64,000 nt of DNA from Psychrobacillus sp. OK032 (lineage in GTDB: Bacteria; Bacillota; Bacilli; Bacillales_A; Planococcaceae): positions 558,001 through 622,000 of the forward strand of contig NZ_FOGY01000002.1 in NCBI RefSeq assembly GCF_900111345.1, in the 5' to 3' direction. The notes under the pieces are model-generated. The model saw nothing but the letters and a program-made list of their open reading frames with translations, searched no databases and was not told the origin of the DNA. Made by a program: the position numbers and the translations under genes. Position 1 is the first letter of the stretch. Each line of letters starts with the position of its first letter. Below, in pieces: positions 17,665 to 25,674 of this stretch.

Positions 17665-19365
17665 TTATGTACGCCAGGCCTCTTCCTTAACTAATACTTC
17701 GATTTTCTTTAGTGCACCTGGTTCTACTTCCTCTACAGCTGTAGCTGCATCTTCTAGCGCTTTTGAATATCTAAGTTGTCTAAAGGCTTCTTCTGCTTCT
17801 AATAAACGCGCATGTATATCGGGATGGCTTGTACGATAACGATTGCCATATTGAATAATTTTTTCCGTTAGCAATACATTTTCTAACATTTCTTTTGCCC
17901 GTTCATGAACTTCTTCCATGCAAGCCTCTGCTTTTTCTAAATAATTGTCTACTAACGTCATATTTAGTGGCACTTCTTGAAGGCTTTGCATTGCTACATA
18001 AATATGTTCCTCCGCCTCTTCTAATCGAACATCCATATCTTCAGGAATCCCCGGGATATTGGCTTTTTGTAACATACGATCGGTGTCGTGTAAAATATGT
18101 TTTAATTCATCTAGTTTTTCACGAGCTTTATTTTCATCAATTCGGAGATTTTTTAAACGATCTGCAAAGCGATCTTGTTCTTCATATAATCGATCCAGCT
18201 CTTCTGCAATTTCGTTAAGTTCTTCCTGTAAGCTAGAGTAAGCAGATTTTTCTTCTTCGACTCGTGATGAAAGTAGGTCGAACTTTTTCGCTAATTCTTC
18301 CAATTCCTTCAAACAACTTTGTGGAATTTCTGCCTCTTTTTCGGGTAATCGGTAGCTTTGTTGGACATAAGCTGCTTCTGCACTTATTGCACGTGTAACC
18401 GTCGTTACTTCTTTAAGACGGCTTGCTGTATGTTCTTTATGTTGATCTACGTATTTTTTAGCAAGTACTTCTTTTTCCAATAAATCATAGAAAGTTTCCA
18501 TTTCATCTTTTATTTCTTCCACTCTTACCATTGTTTTATCAACTTGGAGGTCTACAATTGCTGCCTTCAATTCGACTAACTCCGCTTCTATTTCTTCAAG
18601 TTTGTTGGTCATTTCAAGATGTTGCAAGTAATATGAACTCTCTTCCATTTCTTTCTGACCATTACGTAATTCATGAATTGTAGCAGGGATCTTATTTTGT
18701 ATTTCCGTAAGTATAGTTGGAATTTCATGTAATTTAGGGAAGAATTCTTTCCCTTTTTCTTGCAAAGTAATCACAATTTCCCGAGCACTTAAATAGTTTC
18801 CAGTATCGGTCAATTTATCAAATTCCTCAAAATCTGGTATAAATGATTCCAATTCGGTTTCTAACGCTGGAACCGCATCTCCGAACGAATATTGATGAGC
18901 GAGCAATGTCTTCCTAGCAGCACGATGTTGCTCTTTCAACTGTTCCATTTCTATCCTGCTTTTCTCTTCACTTCCGATTAACTCTTCCAGTTCTTTTAAT
19001 ATCCCCGACATTTTTTCGTCACAAGAAGAAATTAATGTTTGAATTTCTTTTTCAATTTTAGTAGCTTTAGGAAAAATAAACTTATCTATTTTTTCTTCTG
19101 CATCAAATAAAAGAACATCGATCTTCGGCATATGGACATCCATTACTTCCGTCCATGTATTTCTCCATCTTTCAAACATTTCTTCTGTTTGACCATTCAT
19201 GTTTAATTGTTTTACTTTTGTCATTTCCTCTAAAATAGGTTTGTTTTGAATTTGATGTTTTTCATGCTCTAAACGTTCAATCTCTGAATTATGTTTTCTT
19301 CTTATAATAAACGCAAAAACTGCAATTACTAAAAGTATAATGACTGCTGGGATGATATACTTCAT
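17665..19365 (-). CDS. ezrA: Septation ring formation regulator EzrA
   Basis: EzrA is a membrane-anchored FtsZ regulator of Firmicutes. The 566-residue protein opens with a single transmembrane helix (IIPAVIILLVIAVFAFII, residues 3-20) followed by a basic stretch and a long series of coiled-coil, spectrin-like helices (for example KTMVRVEEIKDEMETFYDLLEKE and LNEIAEELDRLYEEQDRFADRLKNLRI). The C-terminus carries SHPDIHARLLEAEEAFRQLRYSKALE, close to the QNR-patch region. The length matches B. subtilis EzrA. Confidence 0.94.
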   Translation of the reverse strand: MKYIIPAVIILLVIAVFAFIIRRKHNSEIERLEHEKHQIQNKPILEEMTKVKQLNMNGQTEEMFERWRNTWTEVMDVHMPKIDVLLFDAEEKIDKFIFPKATKIEKEIQTLISSCDEKMSGILKELEELIGSEEKSRIEMEQLKEQHRAARKTLLAHQYSFGDAVPALETELESFIPDFEEFDKLTDTGNYLSAREIVITLQEKGKEFFPKLHEIPTILTEIQNKIPATIHELRNGQKEMEESSYYLQHLEMTNKLEEIEAELVELKAAIVDLQVDKTMVRVEEIKDEMETFYDLLEKEVLAKKYVDQHKEHTASRLKEVTTVTRAISAEAAYVQQSYRLPEKEAEIPQSCLKELEELAKKFDLLSSRVEEEKSAYSSLQEELNEIAEELDRLYEEQDRFADRLKNLRIDENKAREKLDELKHILHDTDRMLQKANIPGIPEDMDVRLEEAEEHIYVAMQSLQEVPLNMTLVDNYLEKAEACMEEVHERAKEMLENVLLTEKIIQYGNRYRTSHPDIHARLLEAEEAFRQLRYSKALEDAATAVEEVEPGALKKIEVLVKEEAWRT

Positions 19366-19515
19366 CGTAAGCCCCCTGTTCCAAAATCAAAAAAATTCTA
19401 ATTCAATGTTACTCTATATATTACCATGCTTTTTATGTTATTGTTTCATAAAACAGTAGAAAAGCAATGATTTATTTGAAATAATGATATTTCAACGATA
19501 AGGAGGCATATTTTC

Positions 19516-20313
19516 TTGCAAAAGGATGGTCATATTCATACGCCCTATTGCCCACATGGAACGCTTGACTCATTCCATTCATATATTGAAAAAGCAATTA
19601 ACAAAGGTTTCCAGGAAATAACATTTACCGAGCATGCCCCATTACCTGCCAATTTTGTTGACCCAACACCCGATAAAGACAGTGGGATGGATTTGAAACA
19701 ACTCGAATCGTACTTCGTGGATTTAGATCGTTTGAAAAAACAATACGAAAAAGATATTGTTATATCAACAGGATTAGAAATAGATTTTATCTCTGGTTTT
19801 GAACAAGACACCATTTCTTTTCTGAATACATATGGCATGTATTTGGATGATTCGATTTTATCGGTACATTTTCTACCCTTTCAAAACACCTACACATGTA
19901 TAGATTATTCTAAATCTACTTTTTTAAATTTTATTAAACAAGTGGGAAGTCAGGTGGCTGTGTATAAATTGTATTATAAAACATTGATGGATTCAATAAC
20001 GAGTCATTTAGGAATTTATAAACCGAAACGAATTGGCCATATTACGCTCGTACATAAATTTCAGCATGCACTTCCAGAAAAAATAGATGATCATAAAGAA
20101 ATCATTTCTATTTTAACTGAAATGAAAAATCAGCGGCTTCAATTAGATGTCAACAGCGCTGGTTTTGCGAAACCGTATTGTTTAGAGAGCTATCCTGCAC
20201 CAAACTATATTCAGTTGGCAAAACAACTCGAGATCCCTTTAGTTTTTGGATCAGATGCCCATCAAGCAGAAGATTTGCATCAATTTTATAACGAAATAAA
20301 AATATATTTGTAG
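19516..20313 (+). CDS. hisJ: Histidinol-phosphatase HisJ (PHP family)
   Basis: HisJ hydrolyses L-histidinol phosphate in histidine synthesis. The 265 residues contain the PHP metal motifs: QKDGHIHTPYCPHGT (HxH, residues 5-15), ITFTEHAPLP (TEH, ~36), GLEIDFI (~85), a central HF motif (SVHFLPF), GHITLVHKF and the C-terminal GSDAHQAED. The start is TTG, preceded by AAGGAGG; there is no in-frame ATG nearby. ytsP follows after 14 nt. Confidence 0.92.
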   Translation: MQKDGHIHTPYCPHGTLDSFHSYIEKAINKGFQEITFTEHAPLPANFVDPTPDKDSGMDLKQLESYFVDLDRLKKQYEKDIVISTGLEIDFISGFEQDTISFLNTYGMYLDDSILSVHFLPFQNTYTCIDYSKSTFLNFIKQVGSQVAVYKLYYKTLMDSITSHLGIYKPKRIGHITLVHKFQHALPEKIDDHKEIISILTEMKNQRLQLDVNSAGFAKPYCLESYPAPNYIQLAKQLEIPLVFGSDAHQAEDLHQFYNEIKIYL

Positions 20314-20327
20314 AATGGAGACTAAAA

Positions 20328-20807
20328 ATGTTTACTAAAACAGCTTATTCAGAAGAACTATCAGCAAACTATACTATGTTATCAAAACAATTAGATGCAC
20401 TGTTAACAGGAGAAACAAATACAATTGCAAATTTTAGTAACGCTTCTGCGTTACTAAATCAGTTTTTTGACCAAATTAACTGGGTTGGATTTTATTTGAT
20501 GGAGGATGGCGAATTGGTATTAGGACCATTTCAAGGTTTACCTGCTTGTGTAAGAATCCCTGTTGGTCGAGGGGTATGTGGCACCGCAGCACAAAAGTTA
20601 GAAACTATTATCGTACCTGATGTCGATGCCTTTCCAGGTCATATAGCTTGCGATGCGGCTTCACAATCAGAAATCGTGGTACCTATTGTGAAAGACGGCG
20701 TATTTGTTGGAGTTCTCGATATCGATAGTCCTATTAAAGAACGCTTTTCGGAACAAGATGCAACTGGTTTAGAACAATTTGTTCAAGTACTAGCTAAACA
20801 TATTTAA
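20328..20807 (+). CDS. ytsP: Free methionine-(R)-sulfoxide reductase, GAF domain (YtsP)
   Basis: A 159-residue single GAF domain. It matches the fRMsr subfamily through LLNQFFDQINWVGFYLMEDGELVLGPFQGLPACVRIPVGRGVCGTAA and HIACDAASQSEIVVPI, which place the three conserved catalytic/resolving cysteines (about residues 84, 94 and 118). The enzyme reduces free methionine sulfoxide with thioredoxin. It is the second gene of a hisJ-ytsP unit. Confidence 0.9.
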   Translation: MFTKTAYSEELSANYTMLSKQLDALLTGETNTIANFSNASALLNQFFDQINWVGFYLMEDGELVLGPFQGLPACVRIPVGRGVCGTAAQKLETIIVPDVDAFPGHIACDAASQSEIVVPIVKDGVFVGVLDIDSPIKERFSEQDATGLEQFVQVLAKHI

Positions 20808-20816
20808 GAAAATCGA

Positions 20817-21008
20817 AAAGCGCCTATGTTAGAGGAATACAGTCTAATTTCACGACATCGTGTCGCGACGACTGTATGACCTGCATAATGCGCCACATCC
20901 TGTGGCAAAGCTGATATGACCGGGGTAGCGCGGGCCCAAGAGGCAGCTCCTCAGCCACCACAAGCGCTTGCTTGCGACGAGCTGTGCGTTGGAGCTGAAT
21001 CGATACTG
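20817..21008. repeat. Dispersed repeat, family 2, long copy
   Basis: The element begins AAGCGCCTATGTT and ends GGAGCTGAATCGATA, and fills the 265-nt gap between ytsP and mgl. A short relative at 32371-32420 has the same ends with most of the middle missing. Inside are the hairpin GCGCCACATCCTGTGGC (20890-20906), shared with the family-1 repeat at 4482, and GCGACGAGCTGTGCG, shared with 13045-13093. It is GC-rich compared with its surroundings and non-coding. Confidence 0.75.
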
Positions 21009-21046
21009 AGTAAAAAAGGTTATAATTTATTATCTTTTAAGAACAC

Positions 21047-21070
21047 CAGAGGGAGTAGATGCTCCCTCTG
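21047..21070 (-). terminator. Stem-loop after mgl
   Basis: CAGAGGGAG - TAGATG - CTCCCTCTG lies 3 nt past the mgl stop codon. No strong U-run follows on the minus strand, so it may act as a 3' end stabiliser as much as a terminator. Confidence 0.6.
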
Positions 21071-21072
21071 CT

Positions 21073-22260
21073 TTAAATTTTAGTGAATGCTTGTTTTAAA
21101 TCTTCTATTAGATCAATAGAGTTTTCGAGACCAACAGAAAGTCGAAGTAATCCGTCTGTAATACCCATTTGCAATCTCTCTTTTTCCGGGACAACTGAAT
21201 GAGTCATTGTTGCTGGATGTTGGATTAGCGTTTCTGCATCACCTAAACTAACAGCTATTTTAATAAGTTTCAATTCGTTCATTAGCTTTTGTGCCACTTT
21301 CATACCACCTGCAACAGTAAATGAGATAAGCCCACCGCCACCACTCATTTGCTTCTTAGCAATTTCATACTGTGGATTACTTGCATCAAACGGATAGTAA
21401 ATATTCTCTACAGAATTAACAGTTTTTAAATAAGCAACAAGTTCTTCTGCATTTTTTGTATGTCGATCCATCCGTACATGCATCGTTTTAATTCCTCTAA
21501 TTAACAACCATGCGTCAAATGGTGAAATAATGCCTCCAAAATCTTTTTGAACAGACAACCGGATTTCCTCTATCTCTTCTTTTTTACTTCCAACTATGAT
21601 TCCTGCAATAACGTCTCCATGGCCATTAATATATTTGGTCGCACTATGCAGTACAAAATCGACTCCAAGTTTTAATGGGTTTTGTAAATAAGGAGATGAA
21701 AATGTATTATCAACTACTACTCGAATATTATATTTTTTGGCGATTTTTGTTATTAACTCGATATCTACTATTTCCATTGTTGGATTAATAGGTGTTTCAA
21801 TATAAATACAAACAGTATTTGGTTTAATCGCAGCCTCGATAGCTTCTTCCGTATCTAATATGGCTAAATCATGTGAAACGTTATATTTTTCCTTCAATAT
21901 GTTAAGAAGTCCAAAAGTACAACCATATATCCCTCGTGTACAAAGAATATGATCACCAGACTTAGTTAAATGAACTAAAACCGAACTAACTGCAGCCATC
22001 CCAGACCCGAATGCTAATGCACCTTTCCCATATTCCATTGCAGCCATTCTCTCCTCTAGTACGCGAACAGTCGGATTTCCTAAACGCGAGTAAATTCCGC
22101 CGGATTCTTCCCCAGCAAATCTACTCGCTCCTTGTTCAGCAGTTTCAAACACAAATGTAGAAGTTTGATATAAAGGCACTGATAGGCTATCCTGATGAAA
22201 TGCTGATTCATAGCCTTTATGAATATAATCCGTCTCTTTTTGTACTTTTTCATCATTCAT
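21073..22260 (-). CDS. mgl: Methionine gamma-lyase-like PLP enzyme
   Basis: A 395-residue member of the cystathionine gamma-synthase/lyase family. PLP-binding features are YSRLGNPTVRVLEERMAAMEYG, AFGSGMAAVS, the lysine in FVLHSATKYINGHGDV, and SLGDAETLIQHPATMTHS near the C-terminus. The segment GIYGCTFGLLN places a cysteine where methionine gamma-lyases have their characteristic Cys116 (YGCTF), favouring methionine gamma-lyase (methanethiol, 2-oxobutyrate and ammonia) over cystathionine enzymes. A near-perfect CcpA site lies 17 nt upstream of the ATG, predicting repression by preferred sugars. I do not recall this gene in the B. subtilis gene order here, so it may be a local insertion. Confidence 0.85.
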   Translation of the reverse strand: MNDEKVQKETDYIHKGYESAFHQDSLSVPLYQTSTFVFETAEQGASRFAGEESGGIYSRLGNPTVRVLEERMAAMEYGKGALAFGSGMAAVSSVLVHLTKSGDHILCTRGIYGCTFGLLNILKEKYNVSHDLAILDTEEAIEAAIKPNTVCIYIETPINPTMEIVDIELITKIAKKYNIRVVVDNTFSSPYLQNPLKLGVDFVLHSATKYINGHGDVIAGIIVGSKKEEIEEIRLSVQKDFGGIISPFDAWLLIRGIKTMHVRMDRHTKNAEELVAYLKTVNSVENIYYPFDASNPQYEIAKKQMSGGGGLISFTVAGGMKVAQKLMNELKLIKIAVSLGDAETLIQHPATMTHSVVPEKERLQMGITDGLLRLSVGLENSIDLIEDLKQAFTKI

Positions 22261-22277
22261 GTATCTTACACCCCTTT

Positions 22278-22291
22278 TGTAAACGCTTACA
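22278..22291. promoter_or_regulatory. cre site (CcpA operator) upstream of mgl
   Basis: TGTAAACGCTTACA is a perfect palindrome matching the catabolite-responsive element consensus TGWAANCGNTNWCA at every fixed position. It begins 17 nt upstream of the mgl start codon, between the ribosome binding site and the promoter zone, the position of a repressing or roadblock site. ccpA itself is at 40251-41249. Confidence 0.8.
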
Positions 22292-22332
22292 TTTAGTTTA
22301 TACGTAATCGTTAAAAAAGAAAAGGCATCTCC

Positions 22333-24195
22333 CTACGAAAGTTGAGATACCTCCATAAAACTTAACTGATTTTTCCCTTTATTTTTCGCTTTATATAGAG
22401 CTATATCTGTTTGATGAAAAAGATCGCGAAAATCTATGTTATTGCGCTGTTCCCAACTAGAAACACCAATCGAAACTGTAACACTTGGATTAGTTTCCAA
22501 AGGTATTGACACCAATAATTGTTTGCACGTTTCGATGCCTTCTTCTAGTGTCATTTGCGCATAATATAACGCTAGCTCTTCCCCACCCCATCTCGCACCA
22601 ATGCCTTTTTCTACGACTTTTTTCTGTATAATGGAAGCAATTTGTTTTAATATTTCATCCCCAATTTGGTGACCATACGTATCATTTACTTGTTTAAAAT
22701 CATCAATATCGATTAACGCAAATACTCCACGGTCATCTTCTATCATGGAACTTTCTACATATTTATCTAAATATTTTCGCGCAAAAAGATTCGTTAAATG
22801 ATCGCGATTGACCATTTCCTGCAATTTATTGCGTAGCGTAGAGTTACTTATAGCAAGTGAAGAATGCTGAATGAGCGATTGCATTAATTTAAAGGCATCA
22901 AATGAAAAGTAATATGGCTCTTTATGAAGAACTATACTAAAACCAGTAATTGTATTTTGCTCTTTTAATGGAACTGCAACTAAGGAACGGTATCCATACT
23001 TCAACTTTGTTAGTCGGTTAAAGTCAGCTATAAACAAGGAGTCCTTTACTTTGTTAAAATGATTTGCAACATGCTGAATATACAACTGACCTTCATTTGT
23101 ATGGAAGTAATCATTACTCGCTGTAGAGACTCTATATCCTTCTTCTTCGATAAAAACAAAGCATATCTGCTCCGGTAGGAAAGATTTCATTAATTGATTT
23201 CTTAAGAAAACTAACATTTCATCTAAAGAAATATTTCTGTTCAATGTATGTGAAGTTTCGTTTATCAATTGCAAATCTGAAACTAATTTATGTGACTGAA
23301 TATACAATTTTGCGTTTTCAAGTGCACTTCCGGTGATTTCCGCTAGTGATATAGCAAATTCTTTTTGTCGAGTAGAGAAAAAATATTCTTTTGGGACAGC
23401 AAGTTGTAATATTCCATAAATTGCTTGTTTCCCTTTTATCGGTACATTTATTAATCGTACTCCTGAATCTTGTTCAAATTCTGTAGTAATTTCACCTGAA
23501 ACATATGCATCTACCGTAGCTGTTCTTTCAGAAGTATAATCAAACAACTTATAAGGAACGGAAGTTTTTCTATCTTGATCATTCGATAATATTAATGATG
23601 GCTCTATTTGTGGAAATGCATTATTTATAGCAAATAATGTTCCATTTAATATTTCTCCGGAATCTAGCGTAGAGTTAAATGCTTTTGTTACACTAAATAA
23701 ATGACGATATTGGTTTTCTTGCTGTACTAATATAATCGATTGTTTTATTGTTTTTACAAGCTTACTAATTGTGCAAACAAACTCATCCATATTTTCAGTT
23801 TCAGAGAATTCATTCCATTTCACCGTTGAATCCATGACGAGCAATCCAATTGGTTTGTTATCGGGATCCCTAAGTAAAATCTTAACTAATTTACTCATGT
23901 CATTTTCGTAATCCCAAAACGGAATTTCGGTAAAATCTTTTTCATAGAAAAATGCTTCTATCTCAAGCCATTTAATCGTATGCATTTTTTTAGTATAAGC
24001 ATGATTTTCTCTCAATGGACTAAAGGTATCTAAGTCAAAAATCAAATAATGAGCCATTTCAACTCCAAAATATTCTGACAATATAATTTTTAAGTCGTTG
24101 AACCATTTCATAGTAGTTCCATTAACAAGTAAATTCTCGTTATATACATCTAGAATACGACTTTTTATATGCATCATTATTGCGTCATTTTTCAT
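22333..24195 (-). CDS. dgcP: GAF-GGDEF diguanylate cyclase DgcP (YtrP-like)
   Basis: A 620-residue protein from the ATG at 24195, which has GAGAGGTG 7 nt before it; the frame extends further upstream without a credible site. GAF-like sensor domains cover about residues 1-440 (for example LLVMDSTVKWNEF, VPIKGKQAIYGILQLAVPKEYFFS, LVAVPLKEQNTITGFSIVLHKEPYYF). The C-terminal GGDEF domain has NRDHLTNLFARKYLD, ALIDIDDFKQVNDTYGHQIGDEIL and the active loop RWGGEEL. The RxxD product-inhibition site expected just upstream of that loop reads VEKG, so feedback by c-di-GMP is probably absent. In B. subtilis dgcP (ytrP) also neighbours rpsD. Confidence 0.9.
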   Translation of the reverse strand: MKNDAIMMHIKSRILDVYNENLLVNGTTMKWFNDLKIILSEYFGVEMAHYLIFDLDTFSPLRENHAYTKKMHTIKWLEIEAFFYEKDFTEIPFWDYENDMSKLVKILLRDPDNKPIGLLVMDSTVKWNEFSETENMDEFVCTISKLVKTIKQSIILVQQENQYRHLFSVTKAFNSTLDSGEILNGTLFAINNAFPQIEPSLILSNDQDRKTSVPYKLFDYTSERTATVDAYVSGEITTEFEQDSGVRLINVPIKGKQAIYGILQLAVPKEYFFSTRQKEFAISLAEITGSALENAKLYIQSHKLVSDLQLINETSHTLNRNISLDEMLVFLRNQLMKSFLPEQICFVFIEEEGYRVSTASNDYFHTNEGQLYIQHVANHFNKVKDSLFIADFNRLTKLKYGYRSLVAVPLKEQNTITGFSIVLHKEPYYFSFDAFKLMQSLIQHSSLAISNSTLRNKLQEMVNRDHLTNLFARKYLDKYVESSMIEDDRGVFALIDIDDFKQVNDTYGHQIGDEILKQIASIIQKKVVEKGIGARWGGEELALYYAQMTLEEGIETCKQLLVSIPLETNPSVTVSIGVSSWEQRNNIDFRDLFHQTDIALYKAKNKGKNQLSFMEVSQLS

Positions 24196-24336
24196 GAGTA
24201 CACCTCTCAGTTTTCTAAGAGCGAATTTGATACTTTTATCACACTTTATTAGTAATTCTATTTGACTATATTCCTTTAGATTTGTCAATTGTTTCTTGCA
24301 GTTCATATCTGTCTATTCTTTTAATAATGAATTTTA

Positions 24337-24365
24337 TTGACTTTCTCGGCATAAAACGATACAAT
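24337..24365 (+). promoter_or_regulatory. Sigma-A promoter of rpsD
   Basis: TTGACT (24337-24342), a 17-nt spacer and TACAAT (24360-24365) form a near-consensus vegetative promoter. The predicted start near 24372 leaves an untranslated leader of about 185 nt. Confidence 0.85.
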
Positions 24366-24371
24366 CGAATT

Positions 24372-24557
24372 TGTGTAAAATAAATGCAGCAGTTGTATGG
24401 ATTAGATTGCATATTTTGTTCCTCTATTCAAAGATGGTGTATCCCGTAACCCTTGGCTGCTAGGGCGATGATACATGAAAACAAAATGTCTACTGGTCTG
24501 AATACATCTGGTCTTATTTTACAACAAAATAATACCAATTTAAAGGAGGAGACATAT
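24372..24557 (+). promoter_or_regulatory. rpsD leader, likely S4-binding autoregulatory RNA
   Basis: The leader contains GATGGTGTATCCCGTAACCC followed by TTGGCTGCTAGGGCGATGATACATG, in which GTATC/GATAC and CCCT/AGGG segments can pair. In Bacillus the rpsD leader is a structured target through which ribosomal protein S4 represses its own synthesis. The assignment rests on position, length and pairing potential; I did not fold the RNA. A reading frame runs through the leader in phase with rpsD but lacks a start with a ribosome binding site. Confidence 0.6.
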
Positions 24558-25160
24558 ATGTCTCGTTATACAGGTCCATCATGGAAATTATCACGTCGTC
24601 TTGGTATCTCACTAAGCGGTACTGGTAAAGAATTAGAAAAACGTCCTTACGCACCAGGACAACACGGTCCAAACCAACGTAAAAAATTAACAGAATACGG
24701 TATGCAATTACAAGAAAAACAAAAACTTCGTCACACTTATGGTGTAAACGAACGTCAATTCCGTAATCTATTTGACAAAGCTGGTAACATGCAAGGTAAA
24801 CATGGTGAAAACTTCATGATTCTTCTTGAAACTCGCCTTGATAACGTTGTATACCGTTTAGGTCTTGCTCGTACTCGTCGTGGAGCTCGTCAATTAGTTA
24901 ACCACGGTCACGTTATGGTTGACGGTAAACGTGTAGATATTCCATCATTCAGCGTTAAACCTGGTCAAGAAATTTCTCTTCGTGAAAAATCTCAAAACCT
25001 AGACGTTGTAAACGAATCAATGGAAGTGAACAACTTCGTTCCGGAATATTTAACATTTGACGCTGACAACAAAGTTGGTACTTTCGTTCGTCTTCCAGAA
25101 CGTAGCGAATTATCAGCTGAAATTAACGAAGCTCTAATCGTTGAGTTCTACTCTCGTTAA
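24558..25160 (+). CDS. rpsD: 30S ribosomal protein S4
   Basis: A 200-residue primary 16S rRNA-binding protein that nucleates 30S assembly. The sequence [26 protein letters not shown] and the S4 RNA-binding domain [34 protein letters not shown] (about residues 92-125) are diagnostic. The N-terminus has no zinc-binding cysteines (C-minus type). The ATG at 24558 follows AAAGGAGGAG and gives the standard length. Codon use is strongly biased towards preferred codons, as expected for high expression. It is monocistronic with its own promoter, leader and terminator. Confidence 0.98.
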   Translation: MSRYTGPSWKLSRRLGISLSGTGKELEKRPYAPGQHGPNQRKKLTEYGMQLQEKQKLRHTYGVNERQFRNLFDKAGNMQGKHGENFMILLETRLDNVVYRLGLARTRRGARQLVNHGHVMVDGKRVDIPSFSVKPGQEISLREKSQNLDVVNESMEVNNFVPEYLTFDADNKVGTFVRLPERSELSAEINEALIVEFYSR

Positions 25161-25187
25161 TCGAGATACTCTGCAAATAGTAGTATT

Positions 25188-25232
25188 AAAAGCCTTCAAA
25201 ACCTTGCTAATACAGGGTTTTGGGGCTTTTTA
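25188..25232 (+). terminator. rpsD terminator
   Basis: AAAAGCC-TTC-AAAACC pairs with GGTTTT-GGGGCTTTTT around a short loop, followed by TATTTTTAT. Confidence 0.85.
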
Positions 25233-25296
25233 TTTTTATACTACCACGAAAGTTAAAGCATAGAAAAGCAGGGTATTGGGTCTAATAAAACTATAA

Positions 25297-25467
25297 ATGG
25301 CGGCGTATGTACAGGAATACGTAAGTGAAGGTTATAGTTTATATATTTCATGTACAGATGATTCCTTTGATCTGAGCCAATTAGACCCTCCCTACCATGA
25401 CCCCGCCATCTTTGAAAAGCGCAGGCCTCCTGTTCAAGCATTTAAACATTACAAATTACATGACTAA
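25297..25467 (+). other. Possible 56-codon reading frame of unknown nature
   Basis: An ATG frame of 56 codons (MAAYVQEYVSEGYSLYISC..., ending AFKHYKLHD) lies in a locally GC-richer stretch. The predicted peptide has mixed, protein-like composition with several prolines. There is no ribosome binding site at usable distance (GGGT is about 16 nt away) and a stop precedes the ATG in frame, so it may be a gene fragment. A 62-codon frame overlaps it on the other strand. I do not recognise either. Confidence 0.2.
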
Positions 25468-25478
25468 ATTAAATATTA

Positions 25479-25567
25479 ACCACCTATAACGTATGATTTC
25501 AACGTTATAGGTGGTCTATTCAAAATCCTCATTTAGATACGTTTCTCCGTAACGTATCTAAATGAGG
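25479..25567. repeat. Two adjacent perfect hairpins
   Basis: Hairpin A pairs ACCACCTATAACGT (25479-25492) with ACGTTATAGGTGGT (25502-25515), 14 bp with a 9-nt loop. Hairpin B pairs CCTCATTTAGATACGTT (25527-25543) with AACGTATCTAAATGAGG (25551-25567), 17 bp with a 7-nt loop. Both close with ACGTT/AACGT next to the loop. No long U-run follows either stem. They may be a convergent terminator pair or an end of a lost mobile element. Confidence 0.6.
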
Positions 25568-25608
25568 TTTCATCACATTCTGCTAGAACCATCCCATCGA
25601 TTCATTTC

Positions 25609-25674
25609 TTACTTTAACTCTTTTTCTTATTTACTTTAAATCTTTTTCCTATTTACTTAAAATCTTTTCTAGAT
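25609..25674. repeat. Three tandem 22-bp units at the 3' end of a broken gene
   Basis: Units 25609-25630, 25631-25652 and 25653-25674 each begin TTACTT and read TTACTTTAA.TCTTTTTC.TAT with small changes. The third unit encodes, on the minus strand, the last codons and stop of the interrupted frame 25653-26054; the other two repeat that terminal segment beyond the stop. Confidence 0.65.

Noticed and set aside
24196-24306. N-terminal extension of dgcP
   Set aside because: The ATG at 24195 has a good GAGAGGTG site; the upstream ATG has none.
24453-24557. N-terminal extension of rpsD
   Set aside because: S4 proteins start at MSRYTGP; the ATG at 24558 has AAAGGAGGAG, and the upstream part belongs to the untranslated leader.
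25253-25441. 62-codon minus-strand frame
   Set aside because: No ribosome binding site and composition unlike a protein; it overlaps the slightly more plausible plus-strand 56-codon frame.
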